A DNA stretch of 44,366 nt, from assembly GCA_902517865.1 (NCBI GenBank), contig CABYDT010000006.1, positions 1-44,366 of the forward strand, written 5' to 3'. Shown here one piece after another: positions 31,516 through 39,160 of this stretch; position 1 is the first letter of the stretch, and the number at the start of each line of letters is the position of its first letter. Below the pieces are notes generated by a model. The model made no database searches, had not been told where the DNA came from, and was given only the letters and a program-made list of their open reading frames with translations. The stretch is from an uncultured Pelagibacteraceae bacterium. Lineage in GTDB: Bacteria > Pseudomonadota > Alphaproteobacteria > Pelagibacterales > Pelagibacteraceae. A program made the position numbers and the translations under genes.

Positions 31516-32724
31516 ATGAAAAAAAGAAAAAATAATATTAATCCTAGTAGAAGAAAATTTTTAACTGGTTCGGCTACAGTTGCTGGAGTTGCGGCAGCTA
31601 GTGCATTAGTTCCAATTAAAGTTTCTTATGCAAATCATACTGCCAGCGATGCTAAAGGTTTACCAGGTTTTATTAAGTGGAAAAAAAGATCTTCTCTGAT
31701 CATTCACTCAGATAAAACAATGGAGACACATAGAGAAGCTATTGGTTCAAGTGTGATAACGCCTATTAGACATATCTATATTAGAAATAACATGCCAACA
31801 ATGACTGATGCTCAAATTGGCAAAAAGTCTCAGTGGAAACTAAAAGTTGAAGGTGTAAAAAATCCTAAAACATTTACTCTGTCACAACTACAAAATCTTG
31901 GAAGAACTACAATGGCAACTGTTCTACAATGTTCAGGTAATGGTAGAGGTTTCTTTCCTCATAAACCAAGAGGCTCTCAGTGGAAAACTGGAGCAGCTGC
32001 TTGTGTAATGTGGACAGGTATTCCATTATCAACTGTAATAAAAGCTTGTGGCGGATTATCAGGTGGTGCAAAATATGTTACTGCAACTGGTTCTGATATG
32101 CCATCAAATCTTGATCCCAAAAAAGCTTTAGTTGAAAGATCAGTACCAATTAAAGTTAAAAATGATGCAATGCTCGCTTGGGAAATGAACGGTGTAGCAT
32201 TACCTAATGCACATGGAGGACCATTACGTTTCATTCCACCAGGATACTTCGGAATTAATAACGTAAAGCATTGTGGTAAAATTGCATTCACAAAAGATCA
32301 ATCACAAGTGAAATATATGAAAAAAAGTTATAGAATTTCACCGATTGGAAAAAAAGGATCACAATACCCAAGTTGTTGGGAAATGCCGGTCAAATCATGG
32401 ATCACTTCACCAATGAAAAGATCTTCTTCAGGAAATGTAAGTATTTCTGGAGTAGCTTTTGGTGGCACAAGAAAAGTATCAAGTGTCTCTGTATCAACTG
32501 ACGGCGGTAAAAATTGGAAAAAAGCTAAACTTATAGGTCCAGATCTGGGTAAATTTGCGTGGAGACAATTTGTATTTAATGCAAAATTAAAACCAGGGAA
32601 ATATAATATCGCAAGCAAAGCTTCAGCTGGTGGAAAATCTCAACCAAAATTGAGAATGGAAAACAGAAGAGGTTACGCTCATAACGGTTGGAGAGACCAT
32701 AGCTTAAATATTAGTGTCAGCTAA
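31516..32724 (+). CDS. Tat-exported sulfite dehydrogenase molybdenum subunit (SorA/SoxC-like)
   Basis: Periplasmic sulfite-oxidase-family enzyme using plain Mo-molybdopterin. 402 residues: a twin-arginine signal (SRRKFLTG, then a hydrophobic stretch ending about VSYA), PIRHIYIRNNMP, the Mo-coordinating cysteine in LQCSGNGRGFF, RFIPPGYFGINNVKHCGKIAFT, and a C-terminal dimerisation domain (SVSVSTDGGKNW). AGGAGG at 31506-31511 gives a strong ribosome site. The following gene is a cytochrome c overlapping by 11 bases, the SorAB arrangement; SoxC is a close alternative, but no other sox genes are present. A TauE/SafE exporter nearby supports sulfite handling. Confidence 0.88.
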   Translation: MKKRKNNINPSRRKFLTGSATVAGVAAASALVPIKVSYANHTASDAKGLPGFIKWKKRSSLIIHSDKTMETHREAIGSSVITPIRHIYIRNNMPTMTDAQIGKKSQWKLKVEGVKNPKTFTLSQLQNLGRTTMATVLQCSGNGRGFFPHKPRGSQWKTGAAACVMWTGIPLSTVIKACGGLSGGAKYVTATGSDMPSNLDPKKALVERSVPIKVKNDAMLAWEMNGVALPNAHGGPLRFIPPGYFGINNVKHCGKIAFTKDQSQVKYMKKSYRISPIGKKGSQYPSCWEMPVKSWITSPMKRSSSGNVSISGVAFGGTRKVSSVSVSTDGGKNWKKAKLIGPDLGKFAWRQFVFNAKLKPGKYNIASKASAGGKSQPKLRMENRRGYAHNGWRDHSLNISVS

Positions 32725-33028
32725 TTTTTATAAAATATTAACAATCTTAGTTTTGTTCTCGTCGGCAGCAATTGCCGACGAGAATGCTAAAGGAATGAAG
32801 CTTTTCAATGAGAAAGCTATGTGTGCTACATGCCACACTATGAAAGCCGCTGGTTCTAAAGGAAATGTAGGACCGAATCTCGACACTTTAAAACCGACCG
32901 TTGCTCAAGTAAAAGATATTGTAACTCACGGATTAGGCGCCATGCCTGCTTTTGGCGAGGATGGATTGCTAACACCAGAAGAAATTGATACTGTGTCAAT
33001 TTATGTTGCCAAAAACGCAGGAAAATAG
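32714..33028 (+). CDS. Small monohaem cytochrome c, likely electron acceptor of the sulfite dehydrogenase
   Basis: 104 residues: signal peptide (ending about AAIA, residue 20) then a class I cytochrome c with haem motif CATCH (about residues 37-41) and a methionine ligand in GLGAMPAFG, followed by LTPEEIDTVSIYVAKNAG. The start is a GTG inside the end of the sulfite dehydrogenase gene, so translation is coupled. Its position matches SorB, which passes electrons from sulfite to the respiratory chain. SoxD would be much larger, so SorB-like is preferred. Confidence 0.88.
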   Translation: MSANFYKILTILVLFSSAAIADENAKGMKLFNEKAMCATCHTMKAAGSKGNVGPNLDTLKPTVAQVKDIVTHGLGAMPAFGEDGLLTPEEIDTVSIYVAKNAGK

Positions 33029-33040
33029 GTATAAAGGATT

Positions 33041-33241
33041 ATGATTGATTTTATAATTATGGATGGCTATGGAATATATATTTGGCCGGCATACGCTATT
33101 GCGTTTAGTTTAATTTCATTTTTATATTTTAGATCTATCAAGCAGCTTAAAAAACTTGAAAAAGAAATTCAGGCTCTTGAACAGAAAGCTGCAGCGGAGA
33201 AAATCAAAACCTCAAGAAGCTCTATAAGTCAAACTGCTTAA
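33041..33241 (+). CDS. ccmD: CcmD-like haem exporter small membrane protein
   Basis: 66 residues with one membrane helix and a charged coiled C-terminal tail. The opening MDGYGIYIWPAYAIAFSLISF matches the CcmD signature (GYGxYVWPAY), and KQLKKLEKEIQ follows. CcmD helps release holo-CcmE in cytochrome c maturation. The rest of ccmABC is not here; linkage to a cytochrome c is sensible. AAAGGA sits very close to the ATG at 33041, so the second ATG at 33059 is an equally plausible start. Overlaps the convergent exporter gene by four bases. Confidence 0.72.
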   Translation: MIDFIIMDGYGIYIWPAYAIAFSLISFLYFRSIKQLKKLEKEIQALEQKAAAEKIKTSRSSISQTA

Positions 33242-33978
33242 AATATCTTAAATCCAATTCTCAAAGCTACAGCAATAACTAATACCGATGTTATCATTGC
33301 TAATATTCTTGTGGGAATTATTTTAATACTTAAATAGTTTCCTATTTGACCACCAATAAATACGGCTAAAAATAAATACCAAAAATTAAATATTTCATTG
33401 ATTATTCCATACTTAGTTAATTGACCAAATATTCCTGATACTGAATTGATAAGAATAAATATTGATGCAGAAGTTATTATGATTTTAGGTCTTTCAGCTC
33501 TAAGCAGGAATAAAATTGGGCTTAAAAATATACCACCTCCTATTCCGACAATACCAGATATAAATCCTAAAATTGATCCTATGATAAAGCAAATAAATTT
33601 AGGTAACGACCTATAATTTTCAATATTGTCATCGTAAGTTTTAAAATTAAACAAAATTAAAACACCTGCTATCAATAAAACTGTAAATAGTAATAATTCG
33701 AAAATATATTTATCGATTAAAAGTGTTCCACCAAAATATGCAAATGGAATTGAGCCAACTAAAAAAGGTGCTAAAAAATTTATATTGTAGTTGCCCCTTC
33801 TAATATAATTAAAACAATTTCCTGAAACAACAATGATATTGCACATCAAAGCTATCACTGGAAAAATTGCATAGGAGATACCCCAGAGAAGCATTAAAGC
33901 CAGGTAAGTAGAGCCACCTCCAAAACCAACGCTGGAATAGATTATTGAAGTTATGAAAAACAATAAAGCTAAATTCAT
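33238..33978 (-). CDS. TauE/SafE-family (DUF81) membrane transporter
   Basis: 246 residues and about seven to eight hydrophobic segments with the glycine-rich motifs of the family in both halves (SVGFGGGSTYLALML near the N terminus and SGIVGIGGGIFLSPIL in the middle). Members export sulfite, sulfoacetate or similar anions. Next to a sulfite dehydrogenase, sulfite or sulfate is a reasonable guess, but the substrate is inferred. The start ATG is 54 bases from the divergent moaB. Confidence 0.88.
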   Translation of the reverse strand: MNLALLFFITSIIYSSVGFGGGSTYLALMLLWGISYAIFPVIALMCNIIVVSGNCFNYIRRGNYNINFLAPFLVGSIPFAYFGGTLLIDKYIFELLLFTVLLIAGVLILFNFKTYDDNIENYRSLPKFICFIIGSILGFISGIVGIGGGIFLSPILFLLRAERPKIIITSASIFILINSVSGIFGQLTKYGIINEIFNFWYLFLAVFIGGQIGNYLSIKIIPTRILAMITSVLVIAVALRIGFKIF

Positions 33979-34032
33979 ATATAAACTATTGTTAAAAATT
34001 ATATCTCACTATATAAAATAAGCACTCACTAA

Positions 34033-34560
34033 ATGCCTATAGATAGTCAAAAAGAATTTAAACCAATAAATATATCTGTATTAACTATCTCAGACACTAG
34101 AACTGAAGTGACTGATAAATCAGGTCAAATTTTAGCAAATAAAATCAAGGAGAAAGGTCATAGCCTCAAGCATAAAGAAATAGTTATTGATGATAAAGAA
34201 AAAATTAAATCTAAAATTCAAGAGTGGTGCAACAATGATGATGTTGATGTAATTATTGCAACAGGTGGGACTGGTTTAACAGGAAGAGATACAACCCCAG
34301 AAGCATTAGATGAAATCAAAGATAAAGAAATACCAGGTTTTGGAGAATTATTTAGGCTAATAAGTTATAAAAAAATCGGAGCATCTACAATTCAATCAAG
34401 AGCAATGGCAGTATTAGTTAATGGTAAATATATTTTTGCACTTCCAGGATCGAGCGGTGCAGTTACTGATGCTTGGGAGGAAATTTTAAAATATCAGCTG
34501 GATTCAAGATTTAAACCATGTAATTTTATTGAGTTAATACCTCGACTTAAAGAAAAATAA
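34033..34560 (+). CDS. moaB: Molybdopterin adenylyltransferase, MoaB type
   Basis: Adenylylates molybdopterin before MoeA inserts molybdate. 175 residues: ISVLTISDTRTEVTDKSG, IATGGTGLTGRDTTPEAL and the LPGSSGAVTDAWEEIL loop, all MoaB/MogA landmarks. The MoaB type is the usual Mog equivalent in alphaproteobacteria. It is separated from the moa operon by the sulfite dehydrogenase genes. Ends five bases from the convergent zur gene. Confidence 0.92.
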   Translation: MPIDSQKEFKPINISVLTISDTRTEVTDKSGQILANKIKEKGHSLKHKEIVIDDKEKIKSKIQEWCNNDDVDVIIATGGTGLTGRDTTPEALDEIKDKEIPGFGELFRLISYKKIGASTIQSRAMAVLVNGKYIFALPGSSGAVTDAWEEILKYQLDSRFKPCNFIELIPRLKEK

Positions 34561-34565
34561 AAAAT

Positions 34566-34964
34566 TTATAATTTACACCTCTTACATAACCCGTAAAATT
34601 CTAAATTATATTTTTCATATTTCATTCCGGTATTGTCTTGAAAATTTGTTAAATAAGTTGAAAGCTTTGAATTCATTATTTCTGTTATTTTTTGACATTT
34701 TTTACAAATTGAAAATGCTGTTGCTTTTGAGGTCTCGCATTCTGAATTCTTACAATCAACAAATGCATTTTTGCTTTCTATTTTATGTATTACTCCCAGT
34801 TCTACCAATTTTTCTAATGCTCTGTAGACCTGCGGGGGAGCGTTAATACCTTTTTTTTTAACACTCGATAAAATAGAATACGCCTTTAATGGTTTTTTGG
34901 CTTTTCTAATCGTTTCTAAGACTATCTGTTGATTTTTACTTAAGTTAACTTGTTTATGCCTCAT
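34566..34964 (-). CDS. zur: Zinc uptake regulator (Fur family)
   Basis: 132-residue Fur-family repressor. Winged-helix part with PPQVYRALEKLVELGVIHKIES, then a metal domain with two CxxC pairs, C87-x2-C90 and C127-x2-C130, that would hold structural zinc. Short length and direct linkage to znuB and znuC (7 bases) identify it as Zur rather than Fur. It would repress the divergent znu genes with zinc bound, through the paired palindromes at 36558-36597. Confidence 0.92.
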   Translation of the reverse strand: MRHKQVNLSKNQQIVLETIRKAKKPLKAYSILSSVKKKGINAPPQVYRALEKLVELGVIHKIESKNAFVDCKNSECETSKATAFSICKKCQKITEIMNSKLSTYLTNFQDNTGMKYEKYNLEFYGLCKRCKL

Positions 34965-34971
34965 AATAAAA

Positions 34972-35781
34972 TTATACCACCTTACCTTTTATCTTTATAC
35001 GCTTTAAATTTATTAGAGATAACAAAAACAAAGATAAAGCTGCCACAATAATTGATGGTCCGGAGGGTGAATTAAATTCTAATGAAGCGAATAATCCTAA
35101 CAAAACTGAAAGCATACCACCAACTGTTGCAATAAAGACCATCATTATAGGATTATCTGAGAGGTTTCTTGCCATCGCTGCTGGCATAATCAACATACCA
35201 GTTATCAAAAGAAGACCAACCATTTTTATAGAGATTGCAATAATTGCAGCCATCAGCAACGTAAATATTATATTTACTCTATCCGGATTCATTCCTTCGG
35301 CTTGAGCAAGATCGTAATTTACGGTTGAGGCAAACAACGGTTTCCAAATTATTTTTAGAGTAATCAATATAATTGCACCCCCTAACCAAATAATTAAAAT
35401 ATCTAAATTATTAACTGACAGAATATCTCCGAAAAGCAAACCCATAATATCAAATCGTATAAATGATAAAAAACTAATGGTAACAAGACCCAAGGCCAAA
35501 GTGGAGTGGGCTAATAAACCTAGCAAAGCATCTCCAGGGAGGTTTGTTACTCTTTGTAAATTAATTAAAAATATAGCAACAACGGCAGATATGAGAAAAA
35601 CTGCAAATGAAATATTCATTTCAAATGACAAAGCTAACGTAACACCTAAAAGAGCAGAATGTGCCAATGTATCTCCAAAAAATGAAAGTCTTCTCCAAAT
35701 AGTAAAACATCCTAAAGGACCAGTTACTATTGCTACTCCCAAACCAGCAATTAAAGCTCTTATAAAAAAATCATCTAGCAT
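34972..35781 (-). CDS. znuB: Zinc ABC transporter permease
   Basis: 269 residues with about eight hydrophobic helices. Landmarks: RLSFFGDTLAHSALLGV near the N terminus (ABC-3 family, the segment contacting the ATPase), GDILSVNNLDI, YDLAQAEGM, and GLLLITGMLIMPAAMARNL. It forms the zinc channel with ZnuC. Overlaps znuC by one base and lies seven bases upstream of zur, so zur is autoregulated if it shares the promoter. Confidence 0.95.
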   Translation of the reverse strand: MLDDFFIRALIAGLGVAIVTGPLGCFTIWRRLSFFGDTLAHSALLGVTLALSFEMNISFAVFLISAVVAIFLINLQRVTNLPGDALLGLLAHSTLALGLVTISFLSFIRFDIMGLLFGDILSVNNLDILIIWLGGAIILITLKIIWKPLFASTVNYDLAQAEGMNPDRVNIIFTLLMAAIIAISIKMVGLLLITGMLIMPAAMARNLSDNPIMMVFIATVGGMLSVLLGLFASLEFNSPSGPSIIVAALSLFLLSLINLKRIKIKGKVV

Positions 35782-36524
35782 TAAATTTTTTTCGTTTTTA
35801 TTGTTCCATCTGCTGAGTGAGTATGGTCGTGTTTGTGTTCATAAATCGATAACGTATTAGATGCCCTATCACCAAAAAGCTCTTTATAATTATGATTATT
35901 TGCTACAGTTTTAGGCGTTCCTGAACAGCAGATATGACCATTTAAACATACAACATAATCTGTAGCAGACATTACAACGTGTAAATCGTGAGAAATGAGT
36001 AATATTCCGCATTTTAGATTTTCAGAAATCAATCTTATTAATTCGTATAGCGCTATCTCACCTTTAAAGTCTACACCTTGGACTGGTTCATCCAATACCA
36101 AAAATTCAGGTTTTTTTGCAATAGCTCGCGCAATCAATACTCTTTGAAACTCACCACCGGATAAACTTTTAATATTCCTATGCTTTAAATTTTTTACACC
36201 AGTTAAATTTAAAGCATCATCTAAATCTTTTTCTTTTAACTTTTCTGTAAGGTTCATGAAATCGACAACACGTACAGGCAAAGTCCAATCAATTGAAATT
36301 TTTTGCGGCACGTACCCGATTTTATTTGTATATTTATCAACATGGCCTTCAGCATTTTTGTAGATTCCTAATGCAATTTTTGCTGTTGTTGATTTACCCG
36401 AGCCATTAGGCCCTATGAGAGTTACAATTTCTCCTTTTTTTACTTCAAACGAAACACCCTTTACTAACCACTTGTTATTTATCTGAAGTCCGGCATTATT
36501 CAATTTTGCTACAACATTATTCAT
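35781..36524 (-). CDS. znuC: Zinc ABC transporter ATP-binding protein
   Basis: 247 residues: Walker A GPNGSGKST, ABC signature LSGGEFQRVLIARAIA, Walker B FLVLDEPVQGVD and the switch histidine in LLISHDLHV. The C terminus carries a histidine cluster (YEHKHDHTHSADGT) typical of ZnuC, possibly a cytoplasmic zinc sensor or buffer. It is the first gene of the znuC-znuB-zur operon and reads away from the shared 73-base regulatory gap. Confidence 0.96.
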   Translation of the reverse strand: MNNVVAKLNNAGLQINNKWLVKGVSFEVKKGEIVTLIGPNGSGKSTTAKIALGIYKNAEGHVDKYTNKIGYVPQKISIDWTLPVRVVDFMNLTEKLKEKDLDDALNLTGVKNLKHRNIKSLSGGEFQRVLIARAIAKKPEFLVLDEPVQGVDFKGEIALYELIRLISENLKCGILLISHDLHVVMSATDYVVCLNGHICCSGTPKTVANNHNYKELFGDRASNTLSIYEHKHDHTHSADGTIKTKKI

Positions 36525-36557
36525 AATAATAAATTAATTTATTGACAAATACGTAAT

Positions 36558-36597
36558 TGTTACATTATAACGCTTGTTATAATATAACATTATAACA
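36558..36597. promoter_or_regulatory. Paired Zur-type operators between znuC and znuA
   Basis: A perfect 7-1-7 palindrome TGTTATAATATAACA at 36575-36589 is preceded by a degenerate copy TGTTACATTATAACG at 36558-36572 (centres 17 bases apart) and followed by another half site TTATAACA that abuts the znuA ATG (36598). These resemble the AT-rich TGTTATA-type inverted repeats bound by Zur. A likely znuA promoter, TTGACA (36542-36547) with TATAAC (36566-36571) at 18-base spacing, is covered by the first box. No Shine-Dalgarno separates the site from the ATG. Confidence 0.8.
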
Positions 36598-37572
36598 ATG
36601 AAAAAAGCATTAGTAAATATAATCAATTTTACCTTTATTTTCTTACTTTCTTTATCAATAACTGCAAGGTCAGAAATAAAAGTTGTTACTTCAGTTAAAC
36701 CGATACATTCATTAGCCTCGTATTTGATGCAAGGCATTGGTTCACCCTCGCTAATTGTAGAAGGCAGCAATTCACCTCATAACTTTACGTTAAAACCTTC
36801 TCATGCAAAAATGTTGCAACAAGCCGACCTTGTATTTTGGGTAGGAGAAAATTTAGAAACGCCCCTAGAAAAACCCATTAAATCTATCTCAAAAAAATCT
36901 AAAGTAATTGAATTATTAGAAATTGATGGGTTAAAAAAACTAGAATTTAGAGAAAAAAACATATTTGATGGTCATGATGACCACGGACATAAAAAACATG
37001 ATGACCACGGACATAAAAAACATGATGACCACGGACATAAAAAGAAGGATGATCATGGACACGCACATGGTGACCATGACCCGCATATTTGGTTAGATCC
37101 TTCAAATGCAAAAGTAATTGCAAAAAAAATGACTAAAGAGTTAGTTTCTTTAGATAAAGAAAATGCCAAAACTTATAAAGAAAACTCAAAAAAATTGATG
37201 AAAGATATTGATCTTTTAATAAAAGATATAAAAAACAATACAAATAAAAACGCCAGCTTTATTGTATTTCACGATGCTTATCAATATTTTGAAAAAAAAT
37301 TCCGTGTAAATGCGATTGGGGCTTTAACAGTTAATACCGATGTACTGCCTGGTGCAGAACAATTAAAAGATATAAGAAATGTAATTAATAAAAAGAAGGC
37401 TAAGTGTATATTCTCCGAACCTCAGTTCAATCCAAATATAATTAATGCAATAGCAAAAGATACAAATATTAAAACTGGCGTTCTAGATCCTCTTGGCTCA
37501 ACATTACCAGCTGATAAAAATCAGTACTTTATGTTAATTAAAAATATATCGAATTCTTTAAAACCCTGCTAA
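36598..37572 (+). CDS. znuA: Zinc ABC transporter substrate-binding protein
   Basis: Periplasmic zinc-binding protein of 324 residues with a signal peptide (ending about ITARS, residue 25). Metal ligands are expected at His61 (NSPHNFTLKPS), the DPHIWLDP histidine and the VFHDAYQYF histidine. Between the first two lies a long His/Asp-rich loop with three tandem copies of an eight-residue unit. The start directly follows an operator half site, with no Shine-Dalgarno, so initiation may be leaderless or near-leaderless. It ends two bases from the convergent small membrane gene. Confidence 0.95.
   Translation: MKKALVNIINFTFIFLLSLSITARSEIKVVTSVKPIHSLASYLMQGIGSPSLIVEGSNSPHNFTLKPSHAKMLQQADLVFWVGENLETPLEKPIKSISKKSKVIELLEIDGLKKLEFREKNIFDGHDDHGHKKHDDHGHKKHDDHGHKKKDDHGHAHGDHDPHIWLDPSNAKVIAKKMTKELVSLDKENAKTYKENSKKLMKDIDLLIKDIKNNTNKNASFIVFHDAYQYFEKKFRVNAIGALTVNTDVLPGAEQLKDIRNVINKKKAKCIFSEPQFNPNIINAIAKDTNIKTGVLDPLGSTLPADKNQYFMLIKNISNSLKPC
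36973..37044 (+). repeat. Three 24-base tandem repeats in the ZnuA histidine loop
   Basis: Three head-to-tail copies at 36973-36996, 36997-37020 and 37021-37044, nearly identical (the third ends AAG instead of AAA). Each encodes the unit HDDHGHKK, and a partial, diverged copy follows (DDHGHAHGDHDPH). The array can expand or shrink by replication slippage without changing frame, altering the number of zinc-binding histidines. Confidence 0.93.
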
Positions 37573-37574
37573 CT

Positions 37575-37760
37575 TTAAAAGATATTATTAATTATATAAT
37601 AAGTTAATCCAACAATACCAACTGCAAACACGACACTTTGTATCCAAAAATTTAGCAGCTTGCTAAAAGGTGCTTTAGTAAATCTTTTCCAAGGAATGAA
37701 ATAATAAGCTATTAAAGTTACTAAAATATAAAACAATATTGTTTCAGTTAATGTAATCAT
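37575..37760 (-). CDS. Two-helix small membrane protein
   Basis: 61 residues with two hydrophobic helices (about 4-21 and 38-58) joined by a basic loop (PWKRFTKAPFSK). I do not recognise the family. The ATG overlaps the stop of the DUF1244 gene by four bases, so translation is coupled to it. It ends two bases from the convergent znuA. Confidence 0.68.
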   Translation of the reverse strand: MITLTETILFYILVTLIAYYFIPWKRFTKAPFSKLLNFWIQSVVFAVGIVGLTYYIINNIF

Positions 37761-38002
37761 TTTTGATATTTATCTTTCCATTCTTTATAACTCATGCCAT
37801 ATATTTCCTTTCTTGCATCAGGATCTGATATATTTTCACCTAGTTTTATTGCCTCTTCTCTGTACCATTTTGATAGACAATTTCTACAAAATCCAGCTAA
37901 ATTCATAAGATCAAGATTTTGAACATCCTTTCTTTCTCCAAGATGTTTTATTAATCTCTCAAAAGCTTTAGCTTGAACTTTCTTTTTTGTAGCTTCGTCC
38001 AT
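37757..38002 (-). CDS. DUF1244 family protein
   Basis: 81 residues carrying the strongly conserved core NLDLMNLAGFCRNCLSKWYR with two cysteines, and GMSYKEWKDKYQ at the C terminus, matching the small DUF1244 family found widely in proteobacteria. Function is not established. The Cys-x2-Cys pair suggests metal or redox chemistry. Divergent from coxG with only 22 bases between the two starts, so the promoters must overlap the coding regions. Confidence 0.92.
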   Translation of the reverse strand: MDEATKKKVQAKAFERLIKHLGERKDVQNLDLMNLAGFCRNCLSKWYREEAIKLGENISDPDARKEIYGMSYKEWKDKYQK

Positions 38003-38024
38003 AAAAATAATTATATTGTTTTAT

Positions 38025-38579
38025 ATGAAATTATCAGGTTCTTATGAAATTCCAACTGATAAACAATCAGTTTGGGATGCTTTAAATAGCCCAGAAATTC
38101 TTCAAAAATGTATTCCAGGTTGCGAAGAGTTTAAAAAAAATTCTGATACTAGCTTTACTGCAACAGCAACTAACAAAATTGGACCATTTAATGCTAGTTT
38201 TACAGGAGAGATTGAATTAAAAGATTTAAACCCTCCTGATAGTTATAAAATAGTTGGACAAGGAGACTCCCCTGTAGGCTTTGCTTCCGGCGTAGCAAGC
38301 GTAAAACTGGAGGAAAAAAGCGGTGTAACAACATTAACTTATAGTGTCGAAGCCCAAGTCGGTGGTAAAATAGCTCAAGTTGGCTCAAGATTAATTGATA
38401 TGACAGCAAAAAAAATGGCGGATATCTTCTTTGGAAAATTTTCTGAGTCTATCTCACCAGCAGGTTTAAGACCAAAAGAAAACGTGAAAGTATCAACTAA
38501 ATCATCAATTAATAAAAAATTGTTAATCGCATTGGGTTGCTCGGTCGTAATAGGCGCTATTTTGTTGATAATTTTTTAA
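38025..38579 (+). CDS. coxG: CoxG-like membrane-anchored SRPBCC protein
   Basis: 184 residues from the ATG at 38025, which gives the canonical MKLSGSYEIPTDKQSVWDAL start; a TTG at 38016 would add three residues. The SRPBCC domain includes KCIPGCEEF and DMTAKKMADIFF. A C-terminal helix (KKLLIALGCSVVIGAILLIIF) follows a linker and would anchor it in the membrane. CoxG is needed for membrane attachment or maturation of CO dehydrogenase in Oligotropha-type systems. It is the first gene of the cox cluster, 89 bases before coxS. Confidence 0.9.
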   Translation: MKLSGSYEIPTDKQSVWDALNSPEILQKCIPGCEEFKKNSDTSFTATATNKIGPFNASFTGEIELKDLNPPDSYKIVGQGDSPVGFASGVASVKLEEKSGVTTLTYSVEAQVGGKIAQVGSRLIDMTAKKMADIFFGKFSESISPAGLRPKENVKVSTKSSINKKLLIALGCSVVIGAILLIIF

Positions 38580-38594
38580 ACAACCTACGGTAGA

Positions 38595-38606
38595 GACAAT
38601 ATTGTC
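38595..38606. promoter_or_regulatory. Perfect 12-base palindrome between coxG and coxS
   Basis: GACAATATTGTC lies 16 bases after the coxG stop and 63 bases before coxS. It is not followed by a T run, so a terminator is unlikely. A possible operator, or chance in AT-rich DNA. Confidence 0.25.
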
Positions 38607-38668
38607 ATATTGAGATTTTCCATCAATTTAGTAAGTTTATCATTAATAAATTTTTTTTAGGGGAAAAC

Positions 38669-39130
38669 ATGAAATCAATAAATCTTACTATAAATGGTAA
38701 AAAAATTTCCAAAGAAGTTGAAGACTATACTTTATTATCAACATTTATTAGAGAAAATTTAAATTTAACCGGAACACACATAGGATGTGATACAAGTCAG
38801 TGTGGTGCGTGTGTTGTTCACGTAGATGGAAAATCGATGAAAAGTTGTGCATTGTTAGCTGCTGATGTTAATGGCGCTAAAGTAACGACCATAGAAGGTC
38901 TAGCAGATAACGGCAAACTTCACCCAATGCAAGAGGCTTTCAAAAAGCATCACGGTTTACAGTGCGGCTATTGTACACCGGGTATGGTAATGAGCGCAGT
39001 TGATTTATTGAAAAATAAAAAGAATCCTAGCGATAAGGAGATTCGTGAATGGTTAGAAGGTAACATTTGCCGATGTACTGGATACCAAAACATAGTTGCA
39101 GCTGTTAAAGATGCTGCATCAAAAATGTAA
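38669..39130 (+). CDS. coxS: CO-dehydrogenase-like small subunit, [2Fe-2S] protein
   Basis: 153 residues of the xanthine dehydrogenase family iron-sulfur subunit. A plant-type [2Fe-2S] cluster uses C40, C45, C48 and C60 ([10 protein letters not shown]); the second cluster uses C99, C102, C134 and C136 ([12 protein letters not shown]). It passes electrons from the molybdenum site to FAD. AGGGG upstream of the ATG provides a ribosome site. The order S-L-M is that of form II clusters. Confidence 0.95.
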   Translation: MKSINLTINGKKISKEVEDYTLLSTFIRENLNLTGTHIGCDTSQCGACVVHVDGKSMKSCALLAADVNGAKVTTIEGLADNGKLHPMQEAFKKHHGLQCGYCTPGMVMSAVDLLKNKKNPSDKEIREWLEGNICRCTGYQNIVAAVKDAASKM

Positions 39131-39160
39131 ATAAACAGAAATAAAAAAGGAGAAAAAAAA

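Noticed and set aside
31516..33028. A complete Sox thiosulfate-oxidation system
   Set aside because: Only a SoxC/SorA-type subunit and a small monohaem cytochrome are present; no soxA, B, X, Y or Z.
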